Shown piece after piece: positions 1 through 6,467 of a stretch of 28,182 bases of DNA. Numbering within the stretch: the first letter of the stretch is position 1; each line of letters begins with the position of its first letter. The notes beneath the pieces are model-generated. The model was not told the DNA's origin. It searched no databases and saw nothing but the letters and a program-made list of their open reading frames with translations. The translations under genes were made by a program, and so were the position numbers. The stretch spans positions 1-28,182 of the forward strand of contig JBPCJK010000211.1 in NCBI GenBank assembly GCA_051005375.1. Reading direction: 5' to 3'. Origin of the DNA: JADDRA01 sp051005375 (GTDB taxonomy: Bacteria; Actinomycetota; Acidimicrobiia; Acidimicrobiales; CADCSY01).

Positions 1-77
1 TGGTGCGGATCCTCGACGGCTGGCCCAGCGAGTCGGAGATCCTCGCCGCCTACCGGCGGGTCGCCCTCATCATCTGA
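1..77 (+). CDS. C-terminal end of an unrecognised protein (5' end outside window)
   Basis: An open frame enters from the left edge with its first full codon at base 3 and stops at TGA 75-77. The last 24 residues include the stretch GWPSESEILAAYRR and end in a hydrophobic VALII. This is too short to assign to a family; the EILAAY pattern is vaguely like DUF433-type antitoxin-related proteins, but that is a guess. Third positions are GC-rich as in a real gene. It is separated from the next gene by 326 bp that contain a hairpin, so it need not be part of the following operon. Confidence 0.45.
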   Translation, partial: VRILDGWPSESEILAAYRRVALII

Positions 78-403
78 GCGGCGTAGTCATGCCGAGAAGC
101 AGCCAACGTCCTTGTCGCGACGCGTCCCGATACGCACCTCGCGGCAACCAAAGACGCCTGCCATCGTCATCATGGCCTCGGAATCGCCTCGGTCAATGCG
201 AAATGGATCCCTGGGGGAAGGTCAGGCGGTCCAGAAGCCCAGGACCGGTGCCCCCGATCATCTGGTGAATGATCGGGGCTAGTGGCCCGAAGCAGGTCCG
301 AATGGGGCACCAGGTCGGCCGGCGTGGGGCGTCGAACACGACGACCCGGGACAACGGTCTGCCTTCGACCAGGCAGGCGGGCAACCTGTCGTACAATTCC
401 CTG
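78..403. other. Intergenic region upstream of the PqqD/HprK operon
   Basis: This is a 326 bp gap. It contains the hairpin at 252-278 and a -10-like hexamer at 392-397. A short plus-strand frame from ATG 89 to TGA near 268 is rich in Arg and Ser, has no ribosome binding site and looks like noise. No RNA gene or other conserved element was recognised. The first gene's frame can be extended upstream to ATG 269, but that extension would start inside the hairpin and has non-coding composition. Confidence 0.5.
252..278. repeat. 10 bp perfect inverted repeat (hairpin)
   Basis: CCCCGATCAT at 252-261 and ATGATCGGGG at 269-278 form a perfect 10 bp stem around the 7 nt loop CTGGTGA. No T-tract follows, so it is not a classical intrinsic terminator. 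It may be a factor-independent pause or terminator for the upstream gene, or a two-fold operator for the operon that starts 126 bp downstream. Confidence 0.6.
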
Positions 404-404
404 A
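392..404 (+). promoter_or_regulatory. Putative -10 element for leaderless transcription of the first PqqD-like gene
   Basis: TACAAT at 392-397 fits the actinobacterial TAnnnT -10 pattern and ends 6 nt before ATG 404. That places the expected transcription start on or next to the A of the start codon. No Shine-Dalgarno sequence precedes the ATG, which agrees with leaderless initiation. No good -35 hexamer lies 16-18 nt upstream; the closest, TTCGAC at 364-369, is 22 nt away. Confidence 0.5.
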
Positions 405-691
405 TGTCGAAAGGTGGCGGAGCTGGGCTCCGTTGGGTTCGGGCCGAAGGGGTGCTGTGGCGGCGGACGCAAGCCGCGATCGTCATGCTGACGGCCGAGG
501 CACGGGAGCCCTTCTCGCTCACGGGCTCAGGCCGGTCGTTGTGGGACGTGCTGGGCGACCCCATCGACGAGCACGCCCTGTGCCTGCGGCTGGCCCGGCT
601 CCACGGTGCCGATGTGGCCCTGGTGGCGCCCGCCGTCCGCCAAGTTCTGGGCGACCTGGCTCGACGGGGCGCGGTGGTTCAACAGCCGTGA
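404..691 (+). CDS. PqqD-like (RiPP recognition element fold) protein 1
   Basis: This 95-residue protein is a small winged-helix PqqD-type domain. PqqD proteins bind the leader part of peptide substrates and present them to modifying enzymes. The sequence shows the family pattern: a strand segment (VLWRRTQAAIVML), the turn before an LTGSGRSLWDVLGDP motif with the conserved Trp, a helix of the RLARLHG type, and a C-terminal helix with VRQVLGDLARRGAV. ATG 404 was chosen because it gives the normal family length, directly follows a leaderless-type -10 and avoids a non-coding extension. Its stop overlaps the GTG of the next gene (GTGA, 688-691), so the two are translationally coupled. The peptide or protein it recognises is unknown. 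Confidence 0.75.
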   Translation: MSKGGGAGLRWVRAEGVLWRRTQAAIVMLTAEAREPFSLTGSGRSLWDVLGDPIDEHALCLRLARLHGADVALVAPAVRQVLGDLARRGAVVQQP

Positions 692-1788
692 CGCCCCCCC
701 TAGCCGCGGCCGTCGCCGCCCATGGGTTGCCCAGCGGGGTAAGGTCCCTGCCGGACAGGCCGCTGCCTGCTCACCAGTGGCGGGACGTCCTCGGCGACGC
801 CAAGGACGCCCGCACCATCGGGTGGCTGGCCCAAGCGGTGGACGACGGGTCCTTCGCCACCACCGAGGCTCAGGCCGAGGAGGCCTACGAGCTCCACGCT
901 GAGGCCATGGGGCTGGCCCTGGTGCTGGAACGGCTCCTCCTCGACGTCGTGGCCCTCCTGAGCGACGCCGGCGTCGACCACCGCGTGCTCAAAGGCTCGG
1001 CCGTCGCCCACCTGGATTACCCCGACCCGGCCCTCCGGCCCTTCGGCGACGTCGACGTCCTGGTGCCGGCCGAGCGCTTCGACATGGCAGTAGCCACCCT
1101 CCTCGCCGCCGGGTTCGTGCGGGAGCGTCCCCAGCTCCGGCCCGGCTTCGACCGCCGGTTCGCCAAGAGCACCACCTTGACCAGCACGGAGCAGCTGCCG
1201 CTGGACCTGCATCGGACACTGGCGGCAGGGCGCTTTGGCTTTGCCCTCGACGCCGGAGACCTGTTCGCCTCCTCGTCGCCGTTTCGGCTGGGCGGTCGTC
1301 GGCTGTTGGCTCTGGCCCCCGAGGAGCGGTTTCTCCACGCCTGCTACCACGCGGTCCTGGGGAGCCCGAAGCCCCCGCTGCTGGCTCTGCGCGACATCGC
1401 CCAGATGTTGCTCACTAAAGAGCTCGACTTGGTTGGCGTGCAACGGCGATGCACCGCCTGGCAGGGTCAGGCGGTGCTGGCTCGGGCGGTGGTGCTCACA
1501 TGGGACACCTTCGGCATGGTCGAGCCTTCGCCCCTGCTGGACTGGTCCCGCCAGTACCGGCCCGACGCCGCCGACCGGTGGGTGCTGCGGGCCCACACCG
1601 TTGGTCGCAGCGGCGGGACCCAAGCCATCACCGCCGTCGCAGCCATAACCGGGGTGCGCCAGAAGTTGGCCTTTCTCTGGGCCTTGATCGTTCCCCAGCG
1701 GGCGTTCCTGGGCGACGGCAAGGCCCGCTATTGGCGCTGGTGGGCCCGGGGGGCGGCGGCGCTGGTCCATGCCGTCGGACGTGGGTGA
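688..1788 (+). CDS. Nucleotidyltransferase-fold protein (NTP_transf_5-like)
   Basis: The 366-residue protein matches the NTP_transf_5 type of nucleotidyltransferase-fold proteins. Around residues 101-126 it has LKGSAVAHLDYPDPALRPFG followed by DVDVLV, where the Lys-Gly and the paired Asp residues (about D121 and D123) are the expected nucleotide- and metal-binding positions. The rest is helical, with a Trp/Arg-rich C-terminus. Members often sit beside HprK-like kinases and PqqD proteins, including in some lasso-peptide clusters; the transferred group and target are unknown. GTG 688 overlaps the TGA of the first PqqD gene. The frame stays open further upstream, but that part shadows the PqqD gene. 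Its last 20 nt overlap the kinase gene, so all four genes are probably on one transcript. Confidence 0.75.
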   Translation: MTPPLAAAVAAHGLPSGVRSLPDRPLPAHQWRDVLGDAKDARTIGWLAQAVDDGSFATTEAQAEEAYELHAEAMGLALVLERLLLDVVALLSDAGVDHRVLKGSAVAHLDYPDPALRPFGDVDVLVPAERFDMAVATLLAAGFVRERPQLRPGFDRRFAKSTTLTSTEQLPLDLHRTLAAGRFGFALDAGDLFASSSPFRLGGRRLLALAPEERFLHACYHAVLGSPKPPLLALRDIAQMLLTKELDLVGVQRRCTAWQGQAVLARAVVLTWDTFGMVEPSPLLDWSRQYRPDAADRWVLRAHTVGRSGGTQAITAVAAITGVRQKLAFLWALIVPQRAFLGDGKARYWRWWARGAAALVHAVGRG

Positions 1789-2692
1789 GCGGGCCTTGGC
1801 CGTCCCGTCCGTGAGGTCGCCGGGGGCGACGCGGTTGGGGACCGTTCTCGATGCCCTGCCGTGGGCTGGCGAGGCGGGTCCCTTCCGGGGTTTGGGCTTC
1901 AAGTTCAAGGTGAGGGCCACCGATCCCGTCCTGAGTGCCCACGTGCAGCGCATCCTCGGCTCCCTGGCCACCGAAGAGGCGCCACAGCACTCCTACAGCG
2001 TGGTCGACCGGGGGGCGGGGACGGGAGCGCGACGGGTACGGACCTATCTCGACCATCAGCGGGTGGCCACCTCCTCGCCGGACGGCGCCCTCGCCTATGT
2101 GCTGTGGCACCTCAACCGGTCGGTTCTGGGCTCCGCCCCGGCGCACCTCTTGGTGCACGCCGCCGCCCTCGAGCACCACGGCGATGGTGTCCTGCTGCCT
2201 GGTCCCAGTGGATCGGGCAAGAGCACCTTGGCCGCCGCCCTGGTGATGGGGGGGATGGGGTACCTCTCCGACGAGGTGGCGGCCGTCGACCCGGCCAGGC
2301 TCGTGCTGGTGCCCTTCCCCAAGCCCCTCACCCTCAAGGAGGGCTCCTGGGACGTGCTGGCGGAGCTGGCCCCGGCGGTCGACGCAGCCCCCGCCGCCTA
2401 CCGGGAGCGGCAGTGGCACGTCGATCCCCGGACCATCCGTCCCCGCTCGATCGCCGGCCCGTGCCGGCCCCGCCTGATGGTCTTCCCTTGCTACCAGCCG
2501 GGCGCCACTACGCGGTTGGCCCCCCTGGGCAAGGCCGAGGCGGTGGCGAAGTTGGCGGCGAACGCCTTCAGCCTTCCCTTCCCTGGTCAGCAGGGCCTGG
2601 GAACCATGGCCGAGCTGGTTCGGGCCTGCCTGGCCTTCACCCTCGTGGTCGGCGACCTCGACGAGGCGTGCGCCACCATCACGTCGCTGTGA
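1769..2692 (+). CDS. HprK-like P-loop kinase
   Basis: This 307-residue protein resembles the C-terminal kinase part of HPr kinase/phosphorylase. His130 lies in LLVHAAALE just before a Walker A loop GPSGSGKST at about 145-153, followed by SDEV (about 167-170) in the position of the second acidic motif and a basic PFPKPLTLK segment. The classical HprK N-terminal domain is absent, as in HprK-related kinases found with PqqD and NTP_transf_5 partners. No HPr or PTS gene is in view, so HPr is not the obvious target; a peptide or small-molecule substrate presented by the adjacent PqqD proteins is possible (inference). ATG 1769 overlaps the upstream gene by 20 nt, and its stop overlaps the next gene's GTG in a GTGA. 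Confidence 0.75.
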   Translation: MPSDVGERALAVPSVRSPGATRLGTVLDALPWAGEAGPFRGLGFKFKVRATDPVLSAHVQRILGSLATEEAPQHSYSVVDRGAGTGARRVRTYLDHQRVATSSPDGALAYVLWHLNRSVLGSAPAHLLVHAAALEHHGDGVLLPGPSGSGKSTLAAALVMGGMGYLSDEVAAVDPARLVLVPFPKPLTLKEGSWDVLAELAPAVDAAPAAYRERQWHVDPRTIRPRSIAGPCRPRLMVFPCYQPGATTRLAPLGKAEAVAKLAANAFSLPFPGQQGLGTMAELVRACLAFTLVVGDLDEACATITSL

Positions 2693-3018
2693 GGTCGCCT
2701 TCGGAGCACCCCGAGGGCGGCGGCGTCCACGGGGGTGGGATCGACGAGACTTTCGTGCCCCGGGCCCGGGCGAGCATGGCGCTGGCCGAGCTCGACGGCG
2801 AGGCGGTGGTCCTCGACGAGGACCACGAGGTGGTGCACGTCTTGAACGCCACCGCCACCCTGGTGTGGTCCCGCTGCGACGGTTCGGCCAGCCTGGCCGA
2901 CATCATCTCCAACCTCGCCACCTCCTTGGGGGTGGACCGTCAAGAGGTGCACGACGACGTGGTGGAGGTCGTCCGCCTGTTCGCCCGTCGCCGCCTCCTG
3001 CAAGCGCCGCCGCCGTGA
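2689..3018 (+). CDS. PqqD-like protein 2
   Basis: This 109-residue protein is a second PqqD-type domain. It has the typical strand pair (AELDGEAVVLDEDHEVVHVL), then LNATATLVWSRCDGSASLADI with the conserved Trp, and a C-terminal helix ending in VVRLFARRRLL. About 20 poorly conserved residues precede the domain. It begins at GTG 2689, which overlaps the kinase stop codon. It differs clearly in sequence from the first PqqD-like protein at 404-691, so the operon has two distinct substrate-binding modules at its ends rather than a recent duplicate. A role as a peptide chaperone for the kinase or nucleotidyltransferase is inferred from the family and position. Confidence 0.8.
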   Translation: MRSPSEHPEGGGVHGGGIDETFVPRARASMALAELDGEAVVLDEDHEVVHVLNATATLVWSRCDGSASLADIISNLATSLGVDRQEVHDDVVEVVRLFARRRLLQAPPP

Positions 3019-3044
3019 GGTGCAGGTGGGCCAGGGTGGGGAGA

Positions 3045-3151
3045 CCTAGCAGGCTCGCCTCGCTCGCCGACGAGAGCATTGTGGCGCCTTCGCGCCGCTG
3101 TTCGCTGGTTCCGCAAGGGCAAGCGAGCTGCGCTCGACGCCCTGTGCTAGG
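3045..3151. repeat. Nested inverted repeats between convergent genes (REP-like or terminator)
   Basis: CCTAGCA at 3045-3051 pairs with TGCTAGG at 3145-3151, and GCTCGC at 3053-3058 (repeated at 3062-3067) pairs with GCGAGC at 3123-3128. Inside are a GGCGC-CTTC-GCGCC hairpin (3083-3096) and a CGAGC-TGC-GCTCG hairpin (3124-3136). The element fills the gap between the operon's end and the convergent LAHTG gene, and its right arm includes that gene's stop codon. It could act as a two-way terminator or be a copy of a genome-wide extragenic palindrome. Confidence 0.4.
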
Positions 3152-3749
3152 CCTGCGTAGTCCCGTCGTCGGGGTCGGGGGCGGCGTCCTCGCTACCCTC
3201 TTCGGCTACTCGAGCCTTGCGACGAGCCGCCGCCACAGCCGCGGCACCCGTGGCCACCGCCGCCGATCCGACGCCGGCCATGCCGAGCAACTCGGCGCCG
3301 GTGTGGGCCAGCGAGCCCGCACCACCCCCCGAGCCTTTGGCGCCGCCGGCCGGAGCGGCTCCGCCGCCGGGACCTGTCGCACCGGCTGCGGGTCCACTGC
3401 CGGAGCCGGGACTGGTACGGGACAGCGAGCCCACCTTGCCCCCGCCACCCGGACCGCCGCCACCGGGACCGCCGCCACCGGGACCGCCCCCGCCACCGGG
3501 ACCGCCGCCGCCACCGCCGGGCCCGCCGGGACGGGTCGTAGTCGACCCCCCCGGCCTCGTGGTCGTAGTCGACCCCCCCGGCTGGGTGGTGGTGGTGGTC
3601 GAGCCGGGAGGAGGACTCCCGACCGCCGCTGAAGCGATGCTTCGAGTAACCACGGCCGGGGCCACCCACGTGGTACCGACTGCGGCCAGGCTTGCGGTTC
3701 CGAGCCGTCGGAGGAACTGTCGTCGGGCGTGCTCCGAAGTCTCGTCCAT
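3147..3749 (-). CDS. Tat-exported Thr/Gly-rich surface protein with LAHTG sortase signal
   Basis: The protein has 200 residues. Residues 9-16 are RRQFLRRL, a twin-arginine motif followed by a hydrophobic stretch to about residue 42, so Tat export is likely. Residues 49-75 are short Thr runs separated by Pro/Gly, a probable O-glycosylated stalk. Residues 76-104 are almost pure Gly with periodic Pro. LAHTG at 147-151 is followed by a hydrophobic Ala/Gly segment and RRKAR at 176-180, the layout of a sortase substrate; LAxTG suits actinobacterial class E sortases. The tail after RRKAR is acidic and about 20 residues long, longer than usual. ATG 3749 was chosen over an upstream start because it follows an AGGGAG site and starts a proper signal peptide. 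No sortase gene is in the window. Confidence 0.75.
   Translation of the reverse strand: MDETSEHARRQFLRRLGTASLAAVGTTWVAPAVVTRSIASAAVGSPPPGSTTTTTQPGGSTTTTRPGGSTTTRPGGPGGGGGGPGGGGGPGGGGPGGGGPGGGGKVGSLSRTSPGSGSGPAAGATGPGGGAAPAGGAKGSGGGAGSLAHTGAELLGMAGVGSAAVATGAAAVAAARRKARVAEEGSEDAAPDPDDGTTQA
3451..3516. repeat. Short tandem repeats inside the LAHTG protein gene
   Basis: On the plus strand two 15 bp units, GGACCGCCGCCACCG at 3451-3465 and 3466-3480, are followed by two 18 bp variants at 3481-3498 and 3499-3516. They encode the Gly-rich blocks separated by Pro on the minus strand. Unit lengths are multiples of 3, so slippage would change the stalk length without breaking the frame. Confidence 0.65.
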
Positions 3750-3807
3750 GTTTGTTCGCTCCCTGCGCCGACGGTTCCGCCGCTGCCGCTCAACGGATGA
3801 GGGAAAG

Positions 3808-3834
3808 GCTATAGGGGCTCCGCTCACCGGTCAA
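3808..3834 (-). promoter_or_regulatory. Putative promoter of the LAHTG protein gene
   Basis: Read on the minus strand, TTGACC (3834-3829) and TATAGC (3813-3808) are separated by 15 nt. The spacing is a little short but both boxes are close to the primary sigma consensus. Transcription would start near 3801, giving a leader of about 50 nt that includes the AGGGAG ribosome binding site. Confidence 0.45.
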
Positions 3835-3910
3835 GCGTTCGGTCAGGCGTTGCGCGGCCGCCGGTCGCGGATGCCGGGCCTGGGCCGGTGGGTGGATCAG
3901 GGAGCAGAGA

Positions 3911-4702
3911 TCACGCCTCGGCCACTGCCGGGTGCTCGTAGAGGACGTTCTCGACCTCGACCGAGGAGATGTTGGCCCCGCCCGAGATGATCACGTCCTT
4001 CTTGCGGTCGTCGAGGTACAGCAGTCCTTCGGTGTCCACGTGTCCCAGGTCCCACTGCGGAGCCAGTCGCCGACGAAGGCCGCCGCCGTGGCCTCGGGGT
4101 CGCGGTAGTACCCGCGCCGGGGGGCACCGGGGCGCCGTAGCCACACCTCGCCCGTCCCCCCCTCAGCCACCTCGCTGCCGTCGTCGCCCACCACCCGCAC
4201 CTCGGTGGCGCCCACCGGTCGGCCCACCGAGCCCGGGTGCCCCTGGGCGCCGACCAGCAAGGTGCGGGCCGTCCCCGATTCGGTGAGGGCGTAGGCATTG
4301 CACAGGACAGCTCGGGGGAAGGCCTCGGCCAGGCGGTCGAGCAGGGCAGGCGGAACCGGCGCCGACGACAACCTGACCCGCTCGACCGACGACAGGTCGT
4401 GGCCGCGGTGGGCGCCGGCGGCCAGCAGCACCCGGGCCATGGCCGGCACCAGCTGGAGACGGGTGATCCCGCAGGATGTCGGCCAGGTCGTCGGGCCCGA
4501 GTGGGGCCTGGAAGGCGCGGTTGTCCTGGCCCTGCTCGACGTCGCTCTTCTCGGCCACCCACCACGACCCGGCGGGTACCGTCGGCACCGCCGGGGGAGG
4601 GCAGACCACGCCGGAGACGCCGAAGCGTTCGAGCACCCAGGCCAGCTCGGCGTCGGCGAAGCGGGATGACAGCGGGACCGCCACGCCGGCCGCCTTGTGC
4701 GA
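3911..4702 (-). pseudogene. Degraded acyl-CoA synthetase/AMP-ligase remnant
   Basis: Pieces of an AMP-binding ligase can be read in three successive minus-strand frames. The first, from about 4702, contains AGVAVPLSSRFADAELAWVL and runs to PDDLADIL near 4474. After a frame change it resumes at LQLVPAMARVLLAAGA (from about 4458) and passes through AYALTESGTARTLL and GTGEVWLRRPGAPRRGYYRD. Near 4058 it changes frame again to DLGHVDTEGLLYLDDRKKDV and IISGGANISSVEVENVLYEH. The TSGTTGxPKG phosphate-binding loop expected between the first two pieces is missing, so there is an internal deletion as well as frameshifts. The N-terminal part is absent and the C-terminal lysine domain is cut off after HPAVAEA. 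It cannot make a working ligase. Confidence 0.85.
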
Positions 4703-5138
4703 GGCCAGCTCCTCGTTCTCCAGGGGGGAGAAGAAGCGACGGGCGATCCTGTCGAAGTCGAGGCGGGCGGTCGACCCGCTCGACGTCGACGCCCACCTCC
4801 CGTCCTCGGCCCACGGCGTACGACGCGGTGTGGGACAGTTGAAGCGCAATCCACCGCCTCCGCTCAACAACGGCTTGCCGTGTGGGTCCCGGTGCCCAGC
4901 GCCACTGCGCCGGGCGTGGTTCCCAGGTAGCCGGCGAGGATGGCCCGCAAGGTTCCCCGGCCCACCACGAAGGCATCCCGTCGCAGTGCGGACCGCATAC
5001 GGCTGGCCCGCTCTCGCTCATCGGGTGAAAGGGTCAGGGCGAGCTGACGCCGGGAGTCGTCGTCGACCAGCAGCTCCTTCCTCCACACGTGCACCTCGTC
5101 GGAGCGGATGTGGGTGGGAGCTCCTCTGTATTTGGCAT
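4703..5138 (-). pseudogene. Degraded 4'-phosphopantetheinyl transferase (Sfp-type) remnant
   Basis: The N-terminal two-thirds of an Sfp-type phosphopantetheinyl transferase, which would activate carrier proteins, is spread over several minus-strand frames. ATG 5138 opens MPNTEELPPTSA. Then come DEVHVWRKELLVDDD to LGTGTH in a second frame (5100 to about 4876), LLSGGGGLRFN in a third (to 4838), LSHTASYAVGRGREVGVDVE (4838 to about 4770), and finally LDFDRIARRFFSPLENEELA (4762-4703). A single C missing in the Asn-Leu-Ser codons near 4837 explains one shift. At about 4702 the reading passes straight into an acyl-CoA ligase fragment, replacing the C-terminal helices. Neighbouring genes are intact, so decay is more likely than poor sequence. 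Confidence 0.85.
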
Positions 5139-5215
5139 GCTGGCAGCGCTGCCATTCGCCCTCGGGGGCGATGGAAATCAGAGCCGAGCGCCATGCCCAG
5201 AGGATAGGAGGACCC

Positions 5216-6406
5216 GTGAGGATCCTGTTCACGTGCGTACCGGGATTCGGGCACTTCCACCCGATGGTTCCGCTGGCCCAGGCCCTCGTCGGCGCCGGCC
5301 ACGAGGTCGCTTTCGCCACCGCTCCCCGGTTCTGTGAGCGGGTGGTGGAGCCGGCGGGCTTCACCGCCTTCCCGGCTGGCCTCAGCCCCCTGGTGGTCCA
5401 CGAGCAGACCCTCGCCATCCCCGAGCTGGCTGATGTGGGTGAGTCCGACGTCTGGCGCTTCGGCGCCCACATGTTCGCCGGGGTGGCGGCGCCGGCCAAG
5501 GTCGGCGAGCTGGTGGGGATCCTCGACCAGTGGCCAGCGCAGCTCGTGGTCCACGACATGACCGACTTCGCTGGTCCCATCGCTGCCGCCCACGCCGGCA
5601 TCCCCTGGGCCGGGCACAGCTTTGGCGCAGTCCAGCCTGAGGAGTTCTGGGATGCCGCCGGGGAGATCGCTGCTCCCACCTGGGAGGATTGGGGGGTGGA
5701 GCCAGGGCCGCGCGGCGGGATGTTCCGGTCTCTCTACCTCGACATCTGCCCTCCCAGCTTCCAGGCGCCGGCCATCAGGAGCATCGCTGTCGCCCACCCG
5801 CTGCGGCCTGTCGCCTTTGACGACCCCGGGGAGGATGGCCTGCCGGCGTGGGTCGAGGAACTGGCACCGGGGGCGACGGTCTACGTGACCCTCGGCACCA
5901 TCAACAACCAGGCGTCGGAGGTCTTCGAAACCGTCCTGGAGGGTCTGGCCGACGAAAACTGCAATGTCATCGTGACCATCGGGCCGGATCGTCACCCTGA
6001 CGAGCTCGGCCCCCGACCGGCCAACGTCCACGTCGAGCGTTACCTGCCTCAGTCACTGCTGTTCGCCAGGTGCGACGTGGTCGTGTGCCACGGAGGGTCG
6101 GGAACCACCTTGGCCGCCCTCGCCCAGGGTCTTCCGCTGCTGGTCCTGCCCCAGGGGGCGAACCAGTTCTGGAACGCTGACCGCTGCGTCGAGCTGGGTG
6201 TGGGAACCTGCATCGGCCCTGCTGAACTGACCCCCGAGGCGGTGAGGGAGGCAGTGCGCAGGCTCCTGGCGGACCAGGCCTACCGCCACCAGGCCAGCCG
6301 CCTGGCCGAGGAGATCGCGGCCATGCCGGCGCCCGCTGACGTCGTCGGGCTCGTTGAGGGACTGGTCGCCCCCCCAGACGTTCCGGCCCCCGGATCGCGT
6401 CGATAA
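5216..6406 (+). CDS. GT1-family glycosyltransferase (MGT/macrolide type)
   Basis: This 396-residue protein has the GT-B fold of UDP/NDP-sugar-dependent glycosyltransferases that act on small lipophilic acceptors. The N-terminus RILFTCVPGFGHFHPM carries the likely catalytic His13. The C-terminal donor-binding domain has VYVTLGTINNQ (about 222-232), a YLPQ segment, HGGSGTT at 292-298 and LPQGANQFWNADRC (about 311-324). No signal peptide is visible, so it is cytosolic. GTG 5216 follows an AGGAGG at 5206-5211 and gives the correct N-terminus; the open frame further upstream overlaps the opposite-strand pseudogene. The TAA stop lies inside a 52 bp palindromic repeat (6379-6430), so the last few residues (about PGSRR) are set by the repeat. 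Acceptor and sugar are unknown. Confidence 0.88.
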   Translation: MRILFTCVPGFGHFHPMVPLAQALVGAGHEVAFATAPRFCERVVEPAGFTAFPAGLSPLVVHEQTLAIPELADVGESDVWRFGAHMFAGVAAPAKVGELVGILDQWPAQLVVHDMTDFAGPIAAAHAGIPWAGHSFGAVQPEEFWDAAGEIAAPTWEDWGVEPGPRGGMFRSLYLDICPPSFQAPAIRSIAVAHPLRPVAFDDPGEDGLPAWVEELAPGATVYVTLGTINNQASEVFETVLEGLADENCNVIVTIGPDRHPDELGPRPANVHVERYLPQSLLFARCDVVVCHGGSGTTLAALAQGLPLLVLPQGANQFWNADRCVELGVGTCIGPAELTPEAVREAVRRLLADQAYRHQASRLAEEIAAMPAPADVVGLVEGLVAPPDVPAPGSRR

Positions 6407-6430
6407 CCGGACGTTCCAGGTGCCAGAACG
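6379..6430. repeat. 52 bp palindromic repeat, copy 1
   Basis: A 16 nt left arm (6379-6394), a 20 nt centre TCGCGTCGATAACCGGACGT (6395-6414) and a 16 nt right arm (6415-6430) form an imperfect hairpin with 13 of 16 pairs. The whole element is identical at 46 of 52 positions to copy 2 at 16533-16584. It contains the TAA stop of the glycosyltransferase gene and lies in the gap to the convergent acyl-CoA synthetase. Confidence 0.8.
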
Positions 6431-6467
6431 TGGTTGGCCGTCACGCGGAGGGGGTTGCAGCCGTTGC

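Noticed and set aside
89..268. Small plus-strand ORF as a RiPP precursor for the double-PqqD operon
   Set aside because: Its Arg/Ser/Pro-rich composition, lack of a ribosome binding site and overlap with the hairpin make it unlike a leader-core peptide. No other convincing precursor was seen between 77 and 404 or between 3018 and 3147.
700..1971. 423-residue minus-strand open frame over the nucleotidyltransferase gene
   Set aside because: The translation is Gln/Gly/Pro-rich without any motif, while the plus strand carries coupled genes with recognisable motifs.
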